This document shows positions 57,513 through 64,000 of a stretch of 64,000 bases of DNA, in pieces. Source of the DNA: Oscheius tipulae (taxonomy: Eukaryota > Nematoda > Chromadorea > Rhabditida > Rhabditidae). Each line of letters starts with the position of its first letter. Within the stretch, counting starts at the first letter, position 1. The notes under the pieces were generated by a model. That model saw only the letters and a program-made list of their open reading frames with translations, had not been told where the DNA came from and searched no databases. The DNA is taken from NCBI GenBank assembly GCA_037178975.1, contig JASJZH010000006.1, positions 2,170,001 to 2,234,000 on the forward strand. The letters are read 5' to 3'. Position numbers and translations under genes: made by a program.

Positions 57513-59871
57513 TTAAATTAAAGTTTCAAGAGTCTCGGCAACAAGCGCTTCGTTGTCACGGCAAGGATATCGTGAAGAGGCTTCTTCTGATGACAGTCGC
57601 GATTTGGGATTAGTCTGGAGGAGAGATCTGAGGAGCTCTCGGAGCTCTTCTTCAGTGTCATTGTATGACTAAAAGTAAGTTGCTTTTGAAAACTAGTTCG
57701 TAACACTCACAGGGAAGTTCAGCTTTAGTCTCTTCTTATAGTAGTCCTGGTAGCTCCAATAGACAAGTTGGTTTCTGAAAGCGAATAGTTTGACAGTCAA
57801 TAAAATTAGACTTGCCCGTCAATGAAGGTTTCAGTGAACATGTTCCAGTCCATTGAGTAAATGTTCCGGTCTATCCGGTAGAGGTGTTCTCCAGCTTTGA
57901 CTGGATCTGAGGCATCATATTCTTCAAGCGACCAGTGTCCCGGATAAATGAGATCGATGGCCAAGATCCCAACTGACCACATGTCCACTCTGGAGTCAAC
58001 CCGATGACCTAAGTCCAATTGTTAAAGAGAGAGAGAGTTGGAATGCTTACCAAGAATAACTTCCGGAGCTCTATAGCTGGCTTGCTGGATCATTCCAACA
58101 TGATAAGCTTCCTTATCCGACATTGTGAGACAGCTATTATAATCAGTCAGCAAGATGTCAATGTTGTTCATCATCGCCTAAACAATGTCATGCCTTTTGT
58201 AGTTTGTCCTCTTAATTCATTATACTGATCGACACGGGCTCTAGGTATAACTTTAAATGAAAGGGCTTGAAAGAAATTTCAATTTTAAAACTATGAAAAG
58301 CTTACGTGGTTTCCTTGCTGATACAGGTGTGCGTTTTTGAATAGCACATTAGAAGGACATACATCAGCGTGAATAAACCCAAGTTTGTGGATTTCCGCCA
58401 CTGCACTGATCAGCTGTGCCATGACCTTGTATATTTGAGAGTCTGTCAGAGCAAAGTGGAAAATTCTCTGCAAATTCCTTTCAATATAAAAGTAACCAAG
58501 AACGTACACGCATTCTTTCTAGATTCACGTCGTACAGCTTTGACACGCTGATATGATAGGTTCCGAGCTTTCCAATTGCAAAAGGGATCAAAAGATGCGG
58601 ATTGTTCTGACGGAGCTTCTTTCTATTGAATAGCTCCTCTATCAGCTCTCTATTATCCGCCCTGGCACTGACCTTGATGCAAACCTGGTTTGACTGAAGA
58701 CTATTATCAAAGAAAATGCAAAAAGGAACTACACTGTTGTCCCATCCACTGTAGATAAGCGAATCGTTGCTCCAGTTGACAATGTCTTGCATAATATCTA
58801 AAACTAGTATTTAAGATTTGGTCAGTATACTCACAATCTTCGCAGATCACGGTTCCAGCCATGTTGAGTATTTCCAGATCGTTAAATTTCTGTACAAGGT
58901 AGTCAGATGGGATGAGGATGGAATGCCCTAAAGCAATGTGGTAACCAGGCCGTTTTTAAGTGCTTAGCGTCAAACTGTTCACAGTTTACTCACAGAGTCC
59001 GAGCATCATCCTTTCTGTCATAAAAGCATTCTCAAAATCTTCCTCTTTTGGAGAAAGCGTCATCTCGGGAATCGGCCTGTTCAGCTCTTTCGGCCTCTGA
59101 GGCGGATTGAAGAAGTTCCCCAACTGTTTTCGCACTTCTAAACACTCTGATCAAAAAAAGTAATAAATCGCACGTTTCGTAGTGGCTCTGCTAGGTACGC
59201 TTTTCTTCTTCTCCTTCTTGATTTTCTCGATACAATGGATAACAGGATCATAAAGTGGTTCAAAGTATGCTGTCCTCTCGTAGTCATCTAAAACAGACGA
59301 GTAACTGAAAAAATTAGTAACACCCACTATCTTCTTCCTCAATTTTGTTTTTTGGCTCAAAGCATGCTGCTTGGTCGTAGTCATCTACAATGTGGAAAAT
59401 AAGTGAAAAATTTGAAGACTGACTGTTTCTTTCTTCAATTTTCCTTTCCATTTGAAAGATGTCAGGTGCCATAACAGCGCTTTGTTGTTCTTCAGCAATT
59501 TTTTTTTTCGTAAGAGCTTAAACAATTTTATAAGGAATGTAAGAAACATCATACCTTTGCTCATATCATACCCATTGGACTCTCGCTTCTTAATAGATGC
59601 TGTCCGTTTCCGTTTAGGTTTAACAACAGGCTTGGGAAGAAGAACATGGTGTTCAAACTGTGTGTCTTCTTCAAGACTATACATTCCTTCTTCCTTAAAT
59701 AGAGGGTCCGGAAATGGATCCAAGACATCTTCGGTTATGAATGCATCCACTTCAAGGAATCGATTAACTTGAAAAGGTTGGCCTGAATTACTTGCTATGC
59801 TTACAATTGCACGAAGACTTACTCTCTAGTTGTTCTGTTTTTTCCACTAATATTGTACCCTTCTTAGACAT
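57513..59871 (-). CDS. divergent protein kinase / pseudokinase
   Basis: Exons 59871-59823, 59782-59555, 59489-59424, 59384-59328, 59287-59199, about 59146-58994, 58927-58835, 58797-58508, 58467-58306, 58177-58051, 58008-57816, 57774-57711 and 57668-57513; only the 59199/59146 junction is out of phase. The N-terminus is disordered and basic, with two similar segments (NDYDQAACFEP and NDYERTAYFEP). The kinase region shows VCIKVSARADNRELIEELF (VAIK-like lysine), LGFIHADVCPSNVLF (H-x-D...N loop), DILLTDYNS where DFG is expected, QASYRAPEVILG (APE motif) and VDMWSVGILAIDLI. The layout is CMGC-like. DFG-to-DYN keeps the aspartate, so activity is uncertain. The intron at 57775-57815 uses a GC donor (GCAAGT). 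Confidence 0.75.
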
Positions 59872-62766
59872 TGGTTGTAACCTAAAAAGATTGTTAGTTC
59901 TTTGAAAGAAGAAGAAAAAAAGTTCTATGCTGGCATGGGGGCGTACAACGTGGTGAGGACACCGAAACCATTAACGAACACAGCGTCTTGTGGAGGGGAG
60001 AGAGGCTTGATTGAGAGAAAAAGAAAACAAAGCTGAAACCATTTTGTTTGGCCTTATTGTGGGTGTGCTGAAACGTGGCAACTGAATGGCTTTTCACAGA
60101 AAAGACTTATTGAAGGAAGGAACAAGAAATTTTTTTTTAATGAGAACAGCAGTGAAAATATGAAACACTTTGTTTGCGGAACCGTTCATCGGGAAGACAT
60201 TAGCGAATTAGATTCTTTTGAAATTAAGAAGATATGTACGATTGAAAAGGACCATCTGTGTGAATTTTGCTGCGGAATACAATTATAGATGCCACAGTAA
60301 ATGTGCTACAATCGGCATTAAAGGATGTGCAGCATGATGCCCTACCGCAAAGACGACCATCAACAAAGTCGAGCATCAAACATTATAGCTACTCGAAAGT
60401 TCTATAAGTTGAAAGCATCGGTAAAAACGTATCGGATCATTCAAGGAAAATTCCAGACAGTGCTATAAAACGCAGAGTCTGAATCAGTTTTTAGATGTGA
60501 ATGCTGCACACAATCGTCAAAGAAATGGGAGTATGCGACCAATCACAAGTGAATGAAGTTCCCAAAAGTGTATCGGCGACAGCAGTCCGATACTGTGAGT
60601 CCGATGTCTATCATACTTGCTTATTTGGTAATAATACACCACCAAAACATCACTCGCGGTTCGCCATCTATCCGAACTATGTTCTCAATTCTCGAATCGT
60701 ATAAATAAGATGCGCAACTGACAATCTCTTTCAGTGAGAAGTGAGTAGGGAGAGCCAAATGTAATCTGTGCCGTTCGCTTTCTTCTCATATGGGAAAAAA
60801 TTAGCAATGTTCTTTTCCGACAACGTTAATTCACAGCTGCAGTTCAGTTTCTGACCTACACGCCCATTTCAGTCCCTTTCGATGCTTTCGAATTTCCGAA
60901 AGGGCAGCGAAGTCGCCGAAGACGGCTTTCTATACTGAAACAGAAAGTTACTCAATCCAGTATATTCCGATGCCCGACTTGTTAAACTTTAAAAAAGCAC
61001 TTTAAGTGGTCACTGCATCTGCACGTCTCTTCACTATCCTCTGCTGCCGGGCCTTCACTGAATATGGTCTCTTTCTCTGCATTCTTCCTATTCCGCCTCC
61101 TAACGCTTGTTCGTTAGGTAAAGGGGCAATTCTTCAAGCGGTTCTTTCCAGGGAATCCATCTGGCTTCTTGTAGAGCCCGATGTCGATGTCTTCTAGAAT
61201 GAAGAATGTCTAGGAATAAGGATTGTGGGTGCTTCCTTTTCTGTACATCAAAACTTTCCAGCCAATGTCAACGTTGTCAATTTTGAAGAAATCTCTATAA
61301 GACTAGTGTGAGACGTTATGGACACAGTCAGGTTCTCAGACAGCCTTTCGAGCCATTCTAATGCGAGATTCTATACTAGCGGAAGAACGAATGAACAGCT
61401 TTGCAAAACTATGAACAAATACGCCGATGATTTTTACGATTTTCAATCATGTCGTACAGCCCATTCCTGTAAGATTTCCTATCATTTTTAGTATGCCCAT
61501 GGAACTATGTGTGCACATAACCAAGCAGACTACTTTAGTGAGTCCTTAAAACACTTCCAGACGACTTTCAAAAGTCTTTGTTCACGTAGCTAAAACAAAT
61601 CAGAAAGAACAAAATACCCAATGGAAAGCACAGACAAGTCATATGGATACATCCCTGAAAATCCTTCTTTTGTGACAGTACAAAACTGAAGTAACAAACT
61701 AAACAAAACGTTGTTCAACATTTTTCGCAGTTGTGCAGACATGGCAATCCATTGCTTGTTGATAATGTAAGATGAGCCAACTACGCAAAAAATCGCTACT
61801 GTAAAGTGAACAGAAAATTAAAACATGCAAATGAGAAAGGCTTGAACCATTTTTTTTTGGAATTGAATCGGTTGTAGACTAATTCATTGGCCAGCTCTGG
61901 ATATACCTGAAACTATAAAGTTTATCCTGTTCTATTAAAAGCGCATCTTTTTGAGCATAAAGAAACCAAGATGAAGTAGTTATTTCAATGATTGATGATC
62001 ATTAAATATGACAGTAAGCATTACACTGGCCTCACCAAAACGTGTACTGTATGAGAAGTGATCTATATCCTTTGGTGACAGTAGTCGGTGTAAGTTTAAG
62101 AATACAGAACAGGCTCAAAGTGGCAAGAGGTCCTGTGACACATGGTATATAGTGAAGAGCGGATACATTGACTCTTCAATATCCACAAGGCACTACAAGT
62201 GTATGAATACTCAACAAGGAGTCTAATGTGGAAGATAGCGGGAGCACGAATCAGCAGAAGTTAAAGACTGTTTTCCGCGGTAAAATGCACCTGCAGGTAT
62301 GTTAGATTCAAGAGATCAATTAGCACGTGTTTACAGTCTGTCTCCGTACCCAATTTTAGAGTTAGAGTGTGCTCGCTACAGTATTAAAAACGGCAAATGG
62401 CCAAGCAAAAGACAGAGATACCATGTAGATCACTCTTCCATACTTTCCAGTCTCCACACTTAACTTATAAAATGTTTTAAAAATGAGCCTCAGCCTTTTG
62501 TAAGAAAAAAAACGGAGAAATCTCAATGTTGACACGTTTAAAAGTTTAACTACTACCGAAGTCAGTCTAAGGTAAGCATTGGAGGCTGAAATGAAACCAC
62601 GGAAGACAGAACACAATCAATGCCTGCTGCTAAGAACTTCAACATCTGATTCGAACGATCTTTCGAAAAAAATATTTATCAACCCAAATGAATTGGATTC
62701 AAGTGATGTCTTCGTGCCTCCTTTCTCCGATAAGTCGCAATATTTTGAAGCTCAACGATATCTACC
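59872..62766. other. 2.9-kb gene-poor region
   Basis: Unsupported frames at 60501-60704 and 61006-61197 (+). A fragment at 61320-61470 resembles no family. No RNA gene was found. A 131-codon plus-strand frame at 62579-62974 is polar and natural-looking (NPNELDSSDVFVPPFSDKSQ) but overlaps the minus-strand membrane-protein exons and has no partners. Confidence 0.35.
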
Positions 62767-63049
62767 TCAAGCATTTACTCGTTCAGTCTTTGTTTCATTT
62801 CGCCGGACGATATCTGAAAGCCTATTTGTTTGTGTTAGAAGTGTGAGAAAGCTACCTTTGAAGAAACCAGTGCCCCACATGATCAGTCCGAGAGAGACAC
62901 TAACCAAGAAGAGATGCAGATTGTTAGCTTTCCACGCACTCCAAAGAGCCACAACTGTTTTGACAATAAAGTAGACGTCATTTTTCTTAGCTTTGCATAC
63001 TGTTGATAGAGAAATAGCTCACCAGACGAACAAGCTCTTTGTGGGTCAT
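62767..63049 (-). CDS. small single-pass membrane protein, 5' end unresolved
   Basis: Exons 62813-62767 and 62954-62856 join in phase 1. The frame stays open upstream to about 63012 (KNDVYFIVKTVVALWSAWKA). It encodes a membrane helix NLHLFLVSVSLGLIMWGTGF followed by a basic tail (KDIVRRNETKTERVNA). An ATG at 63049 after CAACAG would give MTHKELVRL, but its donor is one base out of phase. Possibly an organelle-membrane micro-protein; family unknown. Confidence 0.4.
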
Positions 63050-63830
63050 CTGTTGAAAATGTAGATTAGAATGTTGGTGGAAAAGCATGCCAGCCAGAAG
63101 TGGGGTCAGTTGACAAGAAGGAGAATGTAGTGAATGTGAGACACCTTTTAGCATTTGACATGTTATTCGCAGGCCAAATGGCTTGTTCTCAGTTTAGACC
63201 ATTACCAGAAGAAATTGGTTGCAGATTCGAAAAGGCTACAGTGAATTCTAGACAACTGGTTGAGAGAAAGTACTTACTTTCATGCAACATGAACAAAAGT
63301 ACATACCGAACGAAACGATAGCATGTGTTCAACTTTCAGGAAAGTGAATCATATCTGCTATGTTCGGTCGAAATGATTCGCGCAGTATGCATCATGGACG
63401 ATTCACTCTCGCAGAACACGAAAAGACTGAAGGGAAGTCTCCTAGCTTTAATTTTTTCTGCCGCATCTGCCAGACATTGTTTGTTTCTTGTATGAAACAG
63501 TATGTTTTTAGAGAATAGTACATACTGCCTTTTTTCTGTAATATCTGCCGAGCATTGGTCATACATTTCTTGAGATAAGCAGTGTACCTGGGCAGCTCGA
63601 GCCAGTTTTTGACCTGTCGACCAGCTTGGCTCGATTGGGCCTTTCGAGCGGCTCGGTTCAAGCAATTGGGTGGGTTGCCTTAGACTACGGTATACTATCC
63701 CAAACACCTTGGGTCGAGCAGCTTGGCTCGTTTGTTCTTCGCGCCTGCTGGTTTTAAACTTATGAGCCTATTTTATTAAAGATCTGACGTCTAAGTCTGT
63801 CTGTTTGTGTGTCGCCTTGCTCGCAAGGGC

Positions 63831-63930
63831 TGACAGAAGCTGACAAAAGTTGACATAGGCTGATATAAATTGACCTTAGTTGACAGAAATTAACTTAAGC
63901 TAACATAAGCTGACAGAGGGTGACAAGGTG
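63831..63930. repeat. 10-bp tandem repeat array
   Basis: Ten consecutive decamers of the form TGACAGAAGC (variants TGACAAAAGT, TGACATAGGC, TGATATAAAT, TGACCTTAGT, TAACTTAAGC) with an exact 10-bp period. Looser copies continue to about 63965. Upstream, 63590-63740 contains repeated CTTGGCTCG-type words. No gene is supported in 63050-64000. Confidence 0.85.
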
Positions 63931-64000
63931 ATAAAACCTGACTTAAGCTGCCAGGAGCTGCCATTTTAGCGCTATCAACTCTTTAATTTCTTTATATGGC

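Noticed and set aside
58994-59750. BUB1 identity for the kinase gene
   Set aside because: Some N-terminal wording recalled BUB1, but the catalytic region (YRAPEV, VDMWSVGI) is CMGC-like, so only 'divergent kinase' is claimed.
62579-62974. 131-codon plus-strand frame
   Set aside because: Overlaps exons on the other strand that splice in phase and encode a membrane helix; no partner exons found. Not fully excluded.

Overview
This is nuclear DNA of a nematode, most likely a rhabditid-type (chromadorean) worm. The evidence is nematode-restricted families (srh-, srd- and str/srj-type chemoreceptors, a transthyretin-like protein, an SXP/RAL-2 protein, an ShKT peptide), recognisable worm orthologues (PMCA/mca, rme-4, pinin, EMRE, pnc-1, NK-2 homeobox), and TTTCAG-type splice acceptors. 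Introns are very small: most measure 34-45 nt with a mode near 39-40. Almost every gene is therefore broken into short exons, and the gene models below come from joining exons with matching splice phase. No transposon with a recognisable enzyme, no CRISPR array and no rRNA was seen.

Layout. 0-17 kb: an 8-cysteine secreted peptide, a large PMCA calcium pump (minus), an srh-like receptor (minus), an AT-hook protein (minus), a tRNA-Arg with a decayed inverted copy, a 60-aa secreted/GPI-like peptide, and rme-4 (a DENN-domain Rab35-GEF-like endocytic protein, minus). 17-28 kb: an unidentified 416-aa gene, a decayed srd receptor, a transthyretin-like gene, an intact srd receptor, pinin, and a SIKE/FGFR1OP2-like coiled-coil gene (all plus except the decayed receptor). 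28-41 kb: EMRE (mitochondrial calcium uniporter regulator), an ShKT peptide, an NK-2 homeobox gene, and five minus-strand paralogues of a family I do not recognise. That family has a beta-rich core of about 110 residues ending in an N-A-F-G motif, attached to lysine-rich tails. 41-57 kb: an unidentified 6-7 exon gene, the nicotinamidase pnc-1, a Myb/SANT-like gene, a str/srj receptor, small secreted proteins, an SXP/RAL-2 protein and an unidentified nuclear-looking protein. 57-64 kb: a divergent protein kinase with a possible operon partner, then mostly gene-poor DNA with a 10-bp tandem array at the end.

Functionally the window mixes calcium handling (PMCA at the plasma membrane, EMRE in mitochondria), endocytosis (rme-4), RNA processing (pinin), NAD salvage (pnc-1) and development (NK-2), interspersed with fast-evolving chemosensory and secreted families. 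The strongest candidate for something undescribed is the N-A-F-G paralogue cluster (29.0-40.4 kb). Several otherwise intact genes carry a single frame problem: PMCA exon 1/2, the pnc-1 exon 3 acceptor, and a T7 run at 55.5 kb. These could be assembly errors or real decay and need read-level checks.
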